A model generated the notes under the pieces. The model did not search any database. It saw nothing but the letters and a program-made list of their open reading frames with translations, and was not told where the DNA came from. Below, in pieces: positions 36,359 through 47,542 of a DNA stretch of 64,000 nucleotides. The position numbers and the translations under genes are program-made. Every line of letters starts with the position of its first letter. Position 1 is the first letter of the stretch. The DNA is from Ligustrum vulgare (lineage: Eukaryota > Streptophyta > Magnoliopsida > Lamiales > Oleaceae): assembly GCA_963555705.1 (NCBI GenBank), contig OY743172.1, positions 24,551,446 to 24,615,445 on the forward strand, read 5' to 3'.

Positions 36359-38746
36359 TAAAAGTACTAATTTTATTTTATGGTAAATATTAAATAATGG
36401 TTAATATTTTTTACTAATTTTTAATTTTAATAATTGTGCAAAGATTATATTATATAATAATTTCTTGATCTTCAATATTTTTCATTTATCGTATATTTGA
36501 TAAGTTAAGATTAAACACATATTTATAGTTTATTGTGATTTTTGAACGAAAATTGAGAAAAACATATGTGAGGCAAATGAAGAATTTATAATAAATATAT
36601 TTATATCTTGAATAAGCATCAATATTTGTATTCATAATATTATATCCAACATGATATACAATTAAAAAATACAGAATTTTCATTTATCATTCAATGAAGT
36701 TTTCGATAATTTGAATTATTTATGTTGTTTTTAAATTTTAATAATTGTTGTAATAAAAAAAATGTATCTTTTGTATTTGTGTTGATTATGTATAATCATT
36801 AAATTTTATGAATCCTTATCTATATTGTGGATAGCAATTTCAGTTCATCTCACTGGTGAAAATATATACTATATATAAAAATATGATAGTTTAGAAGAAT
36901 TTAATTCTTAAATTCTTTATGTTTTAGTATTATAATAAATAATTAATATGATATTATTGTTATTTGTATATTTTGATTATAATTATTATTTTTATTATTA
37001 ACGTTAATATTGAATGAGTTCAATCAATATTTTTAGTTATCAGTATTAAAATTATTATTTAATTATTGATTTTTTTATTTATTTGTTGTTCTTAATATTA
37101 TAAATCCTATATGTAGTCATCAATAATTAAACTGTGTTTCAATTATTAATGGTCAAATCATTTGTTATCTTTAATATTACAAATCATATTTTCTAAAATA
37201 TATATTGTTGAATCCAGGTCCAAAGAAAGGTACAGTGATCCACTAGTAAGGGCCCAATAGAGGCCCAATGGACCTTGACCCACGGCTAAGGTTTAAAATA
37301 TCACCTTGGGTCAGGTGCCGATGTGGTGCGTCAAGCGAACCTCTTTAGCCGAACTGGTTTACGTCTGGTAGATGTGCTTTATACTCAGCGGTGCGCTTTA
37401 CGGCGATGACCAGAAGAGAGATGAAGTCCGAGATGTGACACTGCCTTTACCAAGATATGACAGACGTTCATCCCCTACGAAATGTAGCAATGATTACAGT
37501 CAAAAAGCAAGGTTGTCACCTCCAAGAGCTAGGGTGAAGACAATACCACGTGTCATGATCCGAGACAAAGAGTTCCCCTATAAATACGGCACTCTTCCCG
37601 CCTAGTAGAGTGTTAGCATTTTGATACTCTTAACAAAATATATTTCTCTCACTCCCTTTTCTCTCTTTTACACACTTATATTTCCCGCACTTAAATTATA
37701 TTTTTGGAACATGGCCGCTGACTTTGGCATCGGAGTGCAAATGGGAGCCACCTCGGCCCCCTTTGCAAACTGATTGTTTATCACAGTGTGCAGGAGATCC
37801 ACGTGTTCAAGAGGGAGGAGCTGAGACGTGTTGGTCCAAGGTCCAGCCGGATTTTGTGGTCAACATATATTATTATTAAATATTTTAATAAAATAAGCCT
37901 ATGGTTAGCAACTATATTTTTGTTTCAAGGTAAAATATGTGGTTGAAAAATAGTTTTGAAAAAATATGTGATTAAAAAGTGGGTTGAAAAAATGTGTTGT
38001 TTATAAATAATTTATAAAAAAAGTTATTGAACAAATGTTAATATTGAAGAGTTAATGCTTTGATTTTTTTATTTTTTTTAGTTAATAATATTAATAGAAT
38101 GATTAATATTTTATAATCATTATTAATTTTAGTAAAATTTTTAAAGATTATAGTTTTCGATATAATTTCATAATCTCCAACTTTACTCGGTTGTCGTATC
38201 AAGATAATCGCTAGATTTTCAAAATTATTATTTTGACTTTATTTTTGTAAATAAACTTTTATTAGTTAAATTCAAATATTTTGACTATTTCTTTTTTAAT
38301 TATTATGATTGATGTTTTTAAATGAAAATTAAAAAGTACGTTAAATACAAGAGGCAAATGTGGAAGTTATATATGAGAAATATGCTAATACCTTTCACAT
38401 GCAATAATATTCGTGCACATAATATTATATCAAATATGATATACCATTAAAAAAACTACTAAATTTACATTTTCAGTGAATTTATTAATAATTCATAAAA
38501 AATATGGAAATCAATAATAATTTATTATTCAAATATATAAATTGACGTTTACTATTCAAAGAATTTTTTAATAATTTGAATTGCTTATGTTATTTTTTTA
38601 AATTCTATTAATTATTGTAATAGAGAATTCTTTTTTATGCATTTATATATGTGTTGATTATGTATAAGCACTAAAATTTTACGAATAATTATTGAAATCG
38701 ATATTGAGGATAATAACTTTCATGCATCGCACGAGTGAAATACTAG
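36239..38746 (+). mobile_element. Helitron E (plus strand) with nested solo LTR
   Basis: The 5' end A|TCTATATATATATTATAT at 36239 resembles the 5' end of Helitron B. The 3' end carries a worn hairpin CATGCATCGCACG, then AGTGAAATACTAG ending at 38746. The expected host T after CTAG is C here. No ORF. Removing the nested LTR (37206-37865 plus one target copy) leaves about 1.84 kb. It sits between blocks A and B. Confidence 0.6.
37206..37865. mobile_element. solo LTR (660 bp) with 5-bp target duplication
   Basis: Begins TGTTGAATCC and ends GTGGTCAACA, with the inverted ends TGTTGA/TCAACA. TATAT precedes (37201-37205) and follows (37866-37870), a perfect target duplication. Notably GC-richer than its surroundings. 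CCTATAAATAC at about 37577-37587 is a good TATA box with a possible transcript start near 37610. There is no internal domain, so it is a recombination product. Ty3/gypsy-like by general look only. The 77-aa open frame at 37372-37605 is inside the LTR and not a gene. Confidence 0.85.
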
Positions 38747-38865
38747 CATTACTTAAAATTCGCTACTTCATCTAACTTCAATTGGAGAATATTAAGATTT
38801 TCGAAATTGTCGACCCCAATTTGCTTTTTGAAAGATTGGATCTCTAATATTTTTCTTCGTAAGCA

Positions 38866-39322
38866 ACCGCGAGCAAGTTATTTTCCTACAACTTGAATTA
38901 CTTCATGCTTAAGTAAAACTTGTAATGCCACATGATCTAGTGCTTCGAGCATAATTAACGTTCATTTATAAGGAAGAGTTAATTATGATCATTATTTAAA
39001 AGATAAAAAGTCCAAAACTTGACTACTGAAAATTAAATTACATACTTTTAAGTACAAATCAAGCTTCAAGCATGTTAAAATTTATTTATCATGATCTCGA
39101 TGCATTTATGGATTGTCATCTAGTTGATATGTGAGGTTGTGTTTTATAGCCGGGGTGGAAATAAAATGTATTTCAGGGAATTGAATTCTTGAGAATTTGA
39201 AATTTAAGTGTTTGATTGGTTTAATTTTCTATGTGAAAAAAAGAAAAAAATTTCAACTTTTATTGTTTGATTGACATTATTTTTCATGAAAAATAAAGTA
39301 AAATTTAGCTATTTAATCAAAA

Positions 39323-39364
<42 letters not shown>

Positions 39365-39745
39365 TCACATTTGTACTTGATAATAATGTTAATTTTTGGA
39401 AAAAAAATAAATCAATTAACAACAATAAAAAGAATCAAAACATGATGAAAACGCAACATAAAGTTGCCATGAAAATATAACCTACCCCTGTGGCAGGGAT
39501 TCCAATTCCTCATTTTTGAGGAAAATGTCTCACGTGAGTGGAATTGGTGGAAACGATTTTCAGGGAAAAAATGTTCAACCAAACACTGCAGGATGGAAAA
39601 TTTGCATGAAATTTGGTTTTTCCATGGAAAATCATGGAAATCAAACGCAGCCTAAGTTCAAGGACTTGTTGTCTACGTGGCATTAATTTTTAATGAACAT
39701 ACAATTAAATTCGAAATTGGTCTCTGATATGTTGTATTAACGAGT
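38866..39745. other. CPT upstream paralogous block B
   Basis: Collinear with block A but split by an insertion at 39134-39653. It ends about 0.57 kb before the intact CPT start codon. The shared sequence is noncoding. Confidence 0.65.
39134..39653. mobile_element. 520-bp nonautonomous insertion in block B
   Basis: Absent at the matching place in block A (ATGTAAGTTTAAAGAC near 35910). Ends are inverted and related: AGGTTGTGTTTTAT at the left, and AGGCTGCGTTTGAT read from the right on the other strand (three mismatches in 14). It carries an (AT)n run at 39331-39358 and no ORF. hAT-like ends, but no clear target duplication. Confidence 0.6.
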
Positions 39746-40235
39746 CGTTTAAATTTGCTTTATTTTCTTAAGATATAAATAAATTTTACATGTAACGTAA
39801 TGATGCATAGTTAATTAAATATTGTAGAGTCCCTCCATCTATCAGAACTTTTATAAGTTTATTATTTTCCATATTAGCATGACATATTTCAAATGCTTTT
39901 TTTAAACATAGTGTATTTTTGTCACGTTACAATTTTTTTTACCAATCCATGGATGTAAGTTTGATTCAAGAAATGAAAGTTTTTTAATTTAAAATTTTTT
40001 TTTTAGAGAGTCGAGTCGATGCTTAAAAATAAGTTTCCAGAGACGTCTATTTTATTTAAAATTGCATTTAATATGTTAAATTATTCAAATAATACATTTG
40101 AATTGATTGAGAATTGACATTAAGAAAATATGATGAAAAATCAATAAATATTTATTGGGAAAATCAAAATGAGAAGCCAAGAAGCATTTCGGAGTGTAAA
40201 AAAAATTACATTAGGCAAACCAGTCAAAACTTGCT

Positions 40236-40244
40236 TATATATAA
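40236..40244 (+). promoter_or_regulatory. probable TATA box of CPT gene
   Basis: TATATATAA lies 76 bp before the start codon at 40320, which places a transcript start near 40270. Confidence 0.5.
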
Positions 40245-40319
40245 TTTAGAGGGCTGGGAAAGGCTTTGCAAATCAGAGAAGGAACGGCTTTGTGTCTGCT
40301 TTCTTTCGAGTTCCCAATC

Positions 40320-41696
40320 ATGGCATGTATAGTCAACTCATCTGCATTTGCCCTATCGGGGATCAATCCATTACACAGCCGGTTCGAGTCAGTCTCTATC
40401 GGTCGAACCCCTACTACACTCTTCATCAGGAATATGCCCTCTAAGCAAGATGCATTAAGATTTCCTCCTCTGCGGAAGCACCGACGGGAGGGGAGGAAAA
40501 ATGCTATTTTTCCCGGCAAGCTTTCGCCCATAAAGTCAATTCAAGTTCATGAGGCATTGCCTGAAGGTCTCAAACCAGAGCTTATACCTAAACACGTTGC
40601 TATTATTTTGGATGGTAACCGGAGATGGGCCAAGGAGAAAGGTATATCAGTGGAACTTGGTCATCTGTCCGGTGGACGTGTAATAAAGAAAATAGCATTT
40701 CTCTGTAATAAATGGGGAGTCAAAGTTCTTTCGATATTTGCATTTTCAACGGAAAATTGGACTCGACCCAAGGTAGTACACGATCCCGACTAATTATACT
40801 CATGAGCACTTTAGTGTAACAATATTTGCATGCATGAAAAATAACATATTCAAATTAGTTACTATGGTGTAGGAGGAGGTTGACTTTCTCATGGGCCTAT
40901 TTGAAGAGGTAGCACAAACGTATATGGAGGAACTTAAGAGGTGCTCTTTAAATTCTACGACAGAATCACAAAAGTGTGCAGAATAATGCTACTTATCATA
41001 AGTAGTAATAGAGATGTATCTATACTCAGTTGACACGTTTCTATTGAAAACTGGGGAGGTGCTTGTACTTGTGAATATGAACATCTCTTCATTTTTTTCA
41101 TTTTTCAATGAATATGTGTGCCAACTGGATAACGATCAATCTCTACTAATAATAAACAGCACTACACCTGCAATTCTTTTCATTACCGTATATAATTCCA
41201 AAATTTCAAAACATTGAATGGACCCCTTTTTTTTTTTTTTTTTGACAGATACAATGTGCAGATATCAGCAATTGGAGACAAATCAAAACTTCCTGAGCAT
41301 TTACAGGAACTAATAGCCACAGCAGAGGAGACAACAAGAGGCAACACAGGACTCCATCTTCTGGTAGCTTTAAACTACAGTGGGCGCTACGACATAATGC
41401 AAGCCACTAAAAGCATAGCGAACAAAGTTAAAGATGGCATTTTCCAAGTTGAAGATATAAATGAAACCCTGTTTGAGGAGGAATTGAAAACAAACTGTGT
41501 TGAATTTCCTAACCCGGATTTGCTTATAAGAACAAGTGGTGAGCAAAGAATCAGTAATTTCTACTTGTGGCAATTGGCCTACACGGAAATCTTCTTTTCG
41601 AAGAAAAAATTTCCTGACTTTAATGAAGAAGATTTCATAGAGGCCTTGAGTTCATTTCAGAAAAGAGAGAGACGCTATGGTGGAAACATGTACTAA
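40320..41696 (+). CDS. plastid-type cis-prenyltransferase
   Basis: Exons 40320-40772, 40873-40940 and 41249-41696 (GT..AG, phases 0 and 2) give 322 residues. The enzyme family adds isopentenyl units in cis to an allylic diphosphate, giving neryl, farnesyl or longer Z-prenyl diphosphates. Residues 1 to about 75 are Ser/Arg-rich and poor in acid, fitting a plastid transit peptide. All key motifs are present: [14 protein letters not shown] (92-105, catalytic D98), GHLSGG (114-119), [12 protein letters not shown] (140-151), [16 protein letters not shown] (267-282), AYTE with metal-binding E287, and the C-terminal RYG (316-318). The product length cannot be read from sequence; dehydrodolichyl synthases are usually cytosolic/ER and lack the leader. 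I chose this ATG over one 54 bases upstream because its peptide aligns with the start of the paralog at 25825. Confidence 0.9.
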
Positions 41697-41936
41697 AATC
41701 ATCGCTAACTTTGCTTATTTCACTTGCGAGTAGCTTTATTACTAATAATAATAGTAATAAGCAATTGTATTTCCTATCAATGTGTGTTTAGATTTGTTTA
41801 AAAATAATCATTTAGATAATAAATTTAGTATTTCAGTTCTGTTATTAATTTTACTCTTTATTCATTTGTATGCTATTATCAATCTTATTCAAAATAAAAT
41901 AACAATAGATGGATAAATAGATGCAACTTAACACAA

Positions 41937-42136
41937 GCCTCTGTTTGGTAAATTTCGTTTATAAACGACCACGTGATAACATCTCATTAGACAATTTTTA
42001 TGAAAATCAACAATTTCGACTGATAAAAAATTCTTGCACACCGTTTTTTACTTTTCAAATATATGGACCTACGAAATGTTGTCACGTTATTATTTATAAA
42101 AAATAACCGTTTATAAACGATATACCAAACTGAGGC
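41937..42136. mobile_element. hAT-type MITE, 200 bp
   Basis: Ends GCCTCTGTTTGGTA and TACCAAACTGAGGC are inverted (one mismatch), and CGTTTATAAACGA occurs just inside both ends. No ORF of its own; the open frame at 41921-42106 crosses its edge and is spurious. It lies 240 bp after the CPT stop. Confidence 0.8.
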
Positions 42137-42432
42137 TAAAGTAGTGACCTACTTGGAATTTCTCTACCGCATGCGTCCTAATAGAGAATTTAGTCACTCC
42201 TTAAGTCCCTATTTGGTGATCAAAATTTAAATTAAAGTTAAAAATTTTAACCACAATTTCTCAATAACATTTGTAACAGATAAGGTACAATAAAAATTTA
42301 CCTCTAGAATTCCACGTGAGCAGATATTCGTACAGAATTTACTTTGCCCTCTTACACCAGACATTAAGCATATATTTCATTCTAGTTCAGTTTGTTAGTG
42401 CTCAAAACTACATTTTCCCCCTTCCTTGACAG

Positions 42433-42872
42433 AAGCATTGACCGAAAATCAGTAATTGGAGACAGATCAAACTTCCAGAGTCAATACAAGAACTAATAGC
42501 CTCAGCACAGTAGACAGGAGACAAAACAGGACTCCCGTCTTATGATAGCCATAAATACAGTGGATGATATGGAATAATGCAAAAGAGCAGAAGCATTTCA
42601 AGTGAAGTTAAAGATGGGCTATTACAAGTTGAAGATATAACCAAAGCCATGAAGAAACTAGGAAAAATATGTTTAATTTCCTAACCCAGGTTTGCTTAAA
42701 CAAACATGTGATGACTAAAGAATCAACAATTTCTTCTTGTGGCTTGTGATTACACTCAACTCGTCTTTAAAAAGAAAAAATTCCCTGAATTGAAAAAGAA
42801 GAATTCATTGAGGCCTTGAGTTCATTTCAAGAATGGGGGAGAGTGACATATTATAGTTGAAACAAATACTAA
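42433..42872 (+). pseudogene. decayed exon 3 of a third cis-prenyltransferase
   Basis: Not an open frame, but aligned base by base with exon 3 of the CPT at 40320: acceptor TTGACAG at 42426-42432, then TCAGTAATTGGAGACA, CTAATAGCC, GTTAAAGATGG, TTTCCTAACCC, AATCAACAATTTCTTCTTGT, TTGAGTTCATTTCA and a matching ACTAAAAT at the stop. An in-frame TAG at 42511-42513 and many 1-2 base indels destroy it. Exons 1 and 2 are not visible in 41.7-42.4 kb, where the MITE lies. It shows that the tandem cluster once had at least three members. Confidence 0.85.
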
Positions 42873-42884
42873 AATTTTCACCGT

Positions 42885-42921
42885 TCACAGCTGATCGCTC
42901 TACCATTGAGATACAGAAGAA
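42885..42921 (-). pseudogene. tRNA-like fragment, plastid tRNA-Asn type
   Basis: The minus strand reads TCTCAATGGTAGAGCGATCA followed by GCTGTGAAC, which matches the D-arm and anticodon arm of plastid-type tRNA-Asn (family: GTAGCTCAGTGGTAGAGCG...GCTGTTAAC) with several changes, including one in the anticodon. Acceptor and T arms are missing. Likely a scrap of plastid DNA; too short to be sure. Confidence 0.3.
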
Positions 42922-43028
42922 CAACATGCCTACAGGCTTGCTAAAATATACTATGAACATGCTCCTGACTACATCCTTAAGTGCAATGTACTCTTTAGAC
43001 TAGAACATAGAACATAAATAAATACCAA

Positions 43029-43378
43029 TTATGATGCTCCTACTCCAGTGACAGCCGTAGAAATATTCTGTTCAGTCCGCAACTCCGCATTGTCCTCTTT
43101 ATTGCTTTCATTTTCACCATCTTTATTTTGACTTCCACTGCCTGAAGGTAGATCTTTCTTTTTACCCTTTTTATTGGTCTCCTTCGCCTTTGAGGATAAA
43201 GATCTCTTTCCACCATTCTTTTGCCTAAAATCTGGTGAAAATAGTGATACATAAGATAAAGAAAACAAGCATTCAGGCATCAATAGCTTTTACAGATTTA
43301 CAAATAAATTAAGTCAGACCACAAATCGAATATATACATATTATAGCATGTGTTTGCATGCGCGAGGGCGCGTGGGGC

Positions 43379-43438
<60 letters not shown>

Positions 43439-45781
43439 ACATGTAAAAAGAACATTTGTTAGCATAGCCTAAGGTCACGTGCCATTCTTTTCCACAACAA
43501 GAATTTAAGAACCTGAAAAAGCTAAATGCACACAACATTATCCAAAAACCTGGAGTTGTTCTTGTTAAACCACCTAGTGTAAATGTTGGACTGTGATACA
43601 ACCACCGTGACCCACTTTTTTGGAGTGGGCCACACACGTTCTATGTGAGAGTGCGGTCACCACGGTGGTGAGCTCCGCGGTGATTGTATCATTTTTCCTA
43701 GAAGTTTTAGCAATTAAAGATGACACATTTATGTATTTCTTGCTTGGCTCAAAAGTCCCCCCCCCCCCCCCCCCCCAGTGAACATGCGGTTAAAAAAAAA
43801 AAAAAGGAAAAATTTATGGTGATATTTAAGAATGTATAGTTGAAAATGAGTGTCTGGGGGCGGAGGTGATTTTCAGATAACCACTTTCAAACCTAGACAA
43901 GTGAACAGTTTTAGAAAACGGTGGCAGCAAGAATCTAACTCTCTGTCTGATCAAATATTTAGAAGAGGTGGTTCAAAAATTTCTTTGGATAGCATAGTTC
44001 TAATAACTTAATTGAATTCATATCAAAACCAGTATATTTGCAGTAGAAATCACTGGTTGCGGTGTTGTCCTTCTCTGATATTTATATTAGTCCAAGAACA
44101 GTACTTGAAACGAAAAAAGTTTATAATGACTGAGAAAGTTGTAACACTTCAAAGGGTGAAGAGGCTCAAAATCACTTCTTGGAAATATTGAATCTTTTCA
44201 AATGCATGATATAATATTCTCCAAAGACCAGATTGTTAGAATAACAACCTGTTATGTACCTATATAAAAAAATATATACCAGCTTTCCACTCACCTATAT
44301 TGGAGAAAATGAAAAAATGAATCTCAAGTTGGATGAGAAAATTGAGATCCTCTGGAGGTCGTCTAAGGCTTATTTTAAATATAGTAGTCTTACTATGCCC
44401 ATGTTATAGTTTTTCCTTAACTAGATAGCCTAAACTTCGGCTAGTAATAAGGCAATAAGACCCTAAGGACAGGCTTGACTCTCCCCACTAAACCCACATT
44501 TGATTAATTTTGAGAAGTTGAAATCAGATAAGATATCCTCAATAGAGTAACTCTGCACAACACCTATTCATAAGCAATATGTCCACAGGAAGATCAACTG
44601 AGGTAAACGGAAAGCTGCTGCAAAAGTTAGTATAGTATATATAACCTTCAAGAGAAGCTCTTAGGGGCCCAATGTACTCTGAAAACTCTATCTCTTCCAG
44701 TGCCTTAAATACATCTTCGGCGTTGATTGTTTGTCTCTTCGACTCCTTACAAATGTCATTCGCACTGTAAATATACACAAAAGATAGTATTGTTAACAAT
44801 AACCGTTTATCCTAAAAAAATTCAACTTAATTCGAGAAATAAATAAATTAACTATTAAAACTACTCCAGAATTCTTTCATATAAAAAGCTAATTTGACCC
44901 AAATTTCAGGAATTGTTAGTAAACACGCAAAAAAAATATTGGATAATGCCAGCATTTCACATTAGACTCTATATGCACTCTCGTTATTACTTTAAAAAAA
45001 TCCAAGAAGAAGAATGTAATTTCAGTGAAACTAACAATTAGCTTTTTAATGTAAGTATGTAACCTTTGACTAGTTACAGTGAAACTAACAATGAGCATTT
45101 TAATGTAAGTATGTAACCTTTGTTTGACATAATAATGTATGGGTCGCTTAATTCAGACGTAAAAAATAAAAAATATAGCTAAACGATCATTAACATAAAG
45201 GTCAAGAAACAAGAAAAAAATAAAGCAAAGTACTTCGATCTACCACGGGCACATAATGGATAATTATGTATTATGAACAAATACATCATGAAAACCAAGA
45301 ACGGAAGAAATAGAAATTTGTACCGGAAGTTGAACAAAGGAAACCAATTTTCTTATGCCTAGTTTATGAATTCACAATTAAACAAAAATAGAGACAAAGT
45401 ATGAAAAAATAAAAATAAATAAATAAAGAATTCTTCGAAAATAAAATGGACACAATTAAACAATATAAAATGTGTAAATGAAAATTAGTGGCGCTTGTGG
45501 TAATCTTCTTACGTGGCGGAGAGATAGTGGACGAAGATACGAGCACTGTCAGAGAAGGCTTCAAGTGCCTCGCGGAAAACTGAGATTTCGGAATCGGAGG
45601 ATAGCTGGGATAGCTTATCCTTTACCACTCGGCGCACAATAGCCTTCGGCAGCTCTTCTGCTTCCGCCACCACCTTTTCAGTCACCGCCGTCTCTTTCTC
45701 CGTCTCCACCATCTCTCTCTGAGATGCACGATAGTCTTGATCAGGATTCGGTTTAGGTTTTTGTTTTTGTTTTCCCGCCAT
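43029..45781 (-). CDS. POLE3/DPB4-type histone-fold protein (NF-YB-like)
   Basis: Three exons on the minus strand, 45781-45513, 44764-44646 and 43231-43029, splice in frame to 196 residues with GT..AG junctions. The N-terminal tail is Lys/Glu-rich. A histone fold of the H2B/NF-YB kind runs from about residue 43 to 130: LPKAIVRRVVKD, then EISVFREALEAFSDSARIFV, YLSATANDICKESKRQTINA, and DVFKALEEIEFSEYIGPL. The C-terminal tail after about residue 133 is basic then acidic (KKGKKKDLPSGSG...). This is the layout of the small DNA polymerase epsilon subunit (Dpb4/POLE3, in plants also named with the NF-YB group), which pairs with a NF-YC-like partner at replication forks and in chromatin remodelling. 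It lacks the canonical NF-Y residues for CCAAT binding. Intron 2 holds a MITE and a microsatellite. Looks intact. Confidence 0.85.
43379..43437. repeat. (GT)n(GA)n microsatellite in DPB4-like intron 2
   Basis: Compound dinucleotide run. The open frame on the other strand here is the repeat translated. A 20-base poly-C run also lies in this intron (43757-43776). Confidence 0.95.
43595..43690. mobile_element. foldback MITE in DPB4-like intron 2
   Basis: 96 bp with ends GATACAACCACC and GGTGATTGTATC. A shorter, diverged relative of 26876-27016, sharing TTTTTTGGAGTGGG and GTGCGGTCACC. Confidence 0.7.
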
Positions 45782-45899
45782 CTGACACAGGTATCAACTA
45801 TCAATTTGGGGGACTTATTTGGGCTCAAATCATGCCCCCATGGGCTTTTTATCGATGGACCTTTCTTCGTAATTATTTTGTGGAGTGGAAATTAGAAGG

Positions 45900-47510
45900 G
45901 TTAAGTACACAATTACACATATTTAAGTATGAAATTTTTTGAAATCAGGTAATTTGTAACTAATTACAAAAGTATCAAAATAATTTTCAAAATCAGGTAT
46001 TCTTTTAAAATCAGAAATAAGATTTTTTAATTAATTACAATTGTAACTTTATTTCAATTTTGTAATTAATTACAATTGTAACTTATGAATTAGTTAAACA
46101 TTAGTGTAATTCGTAATTAATTATATTAGTATAATTTGTAATCAACAGCCACTACAACCGCGGTCGTCGGACTACCGTCGAAAATACAATAGTAACTTAT
46201 ATCAATTTTGTAATTAATTACAATTGTAACTTTAAATAAAATTGTAATTAATTACCACCACCACCAAATTTGCAACCAGTCACCGCCATAACGTCGAAAA
46301 ATACAATAGTAACTTATTTCAGTTTTATAATTAATTACAATTGTAACTTTATTTCAATTTATAATTAGTTACAATTGTAATTATAATTTTAATTAAAATT
46401 GTAATAATTAATTACGACCACCTATCACCACCTAATTTGTAACCGGTCACTGCCACAACGTCGGAAATACAATAGTAACTTATTTCAATTTTGTAATTAG
46501 TTACAATTGTAAATTTAACTACAATTGCAATTAATTAACATCACCACCCCCGATCATCACCTAATTTTGTAATCAGTCGCCGTCACAACCACCGTTGGAA
46601 ATACAATTGTAACTTTATTTCAATTTGTAATTGTTACAATTGCAAATTTAACTACAATTGCAATTAATTAACATTACTACCACCAATCACCACCTAATTT
46701 GTAATCAGTCACCGTCACAACCACCGTCGAAAATACAATTAGAACTTTATTTTAATTTGCAATTAGTTACCATTGTAATTTTAATTGTAATTAGTTTAGT
46801 TACTTCCTTTAGATCTAACCATAAATCATCCCAAATTGAGGAAAAATGCTTATTTTGTTTCCATGTGGCACCGTTCAGTGGATAACTACTCGGGTTAAGT
46901 TCATAATTACAAACATTTATATTTGAAAATTTTCGTAATCAGGTGATTTGTAACTAATTACACAAATATTAAAATAATTATCAGAATCGAATTTTTTTTT
47001 AATTAGAATCAGGTTTTTGTAATTAATTACAATTGTAACTTTATTTCAATTTCTTAATTAATTACAATTATAACTTATAAATTAAGTAAATTATTAGTGT
47101 AATTCTTAATTAATTATCACTACCACAACTATCGATCACCACCTAATTTGTAATTAGTCACTGCCACAACTATCATCGTTGGATCACCGTAGAAAATATA
47201 ATTGTAATTTTATTTCAATTTTGTAATAAATTATAATTGTAACTTTATTTCAATTTGTAATTAGTTACGATTGTAATTTTAATTAAGAATTGTAATTAAT
47301 TACCAGCTCCACCACCGATCATCACCAACCACCACCTAATTGTAATCAGCCATCGCCATAATCGTCGTCGTCAGACCATCGTAAAAAATACAATTATAAC
47401 TTTATTTCAATTTTTTAATCAATTACAATTGTAACTAATTACTACCACCACCATCGATCACCACCAACACCACCACTGATCACCACCTAAAAACCACCAC
47501 CACCACCACC
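45900..47510. repeat. imperfect minisatellite rich in AATTACAATTGTAA
   Basis: About ten diverged units mix an AT-rich part (TAATTAATTACAATTGTAAC, TTTATTTCAATTTTGTAATT) with a GC-richer part (CACCACC, CACCTAATTTGTAAT, GTCACCGCCACAACCGTCG). The GTCACCGCCA-like landmark falls near 46144, 46278, 46446, 46574, 46706, 47156 and 47348, a period of about 130-170 with gaps. It ends in CACCACCACC runs near 47500. No ORF is conserved. Confidence 0.75.
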
Positions 47511-47542
47511 TTGCTTATGAGTGTAAATTCATTTTCAGTCCA

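Noticed and set aside
37372..37605. 77-aa open frame with more balanced composition
   Set aside because: It lies wholly inside the solo LTR (37206-37865) and crosses its promoter region; no domain.
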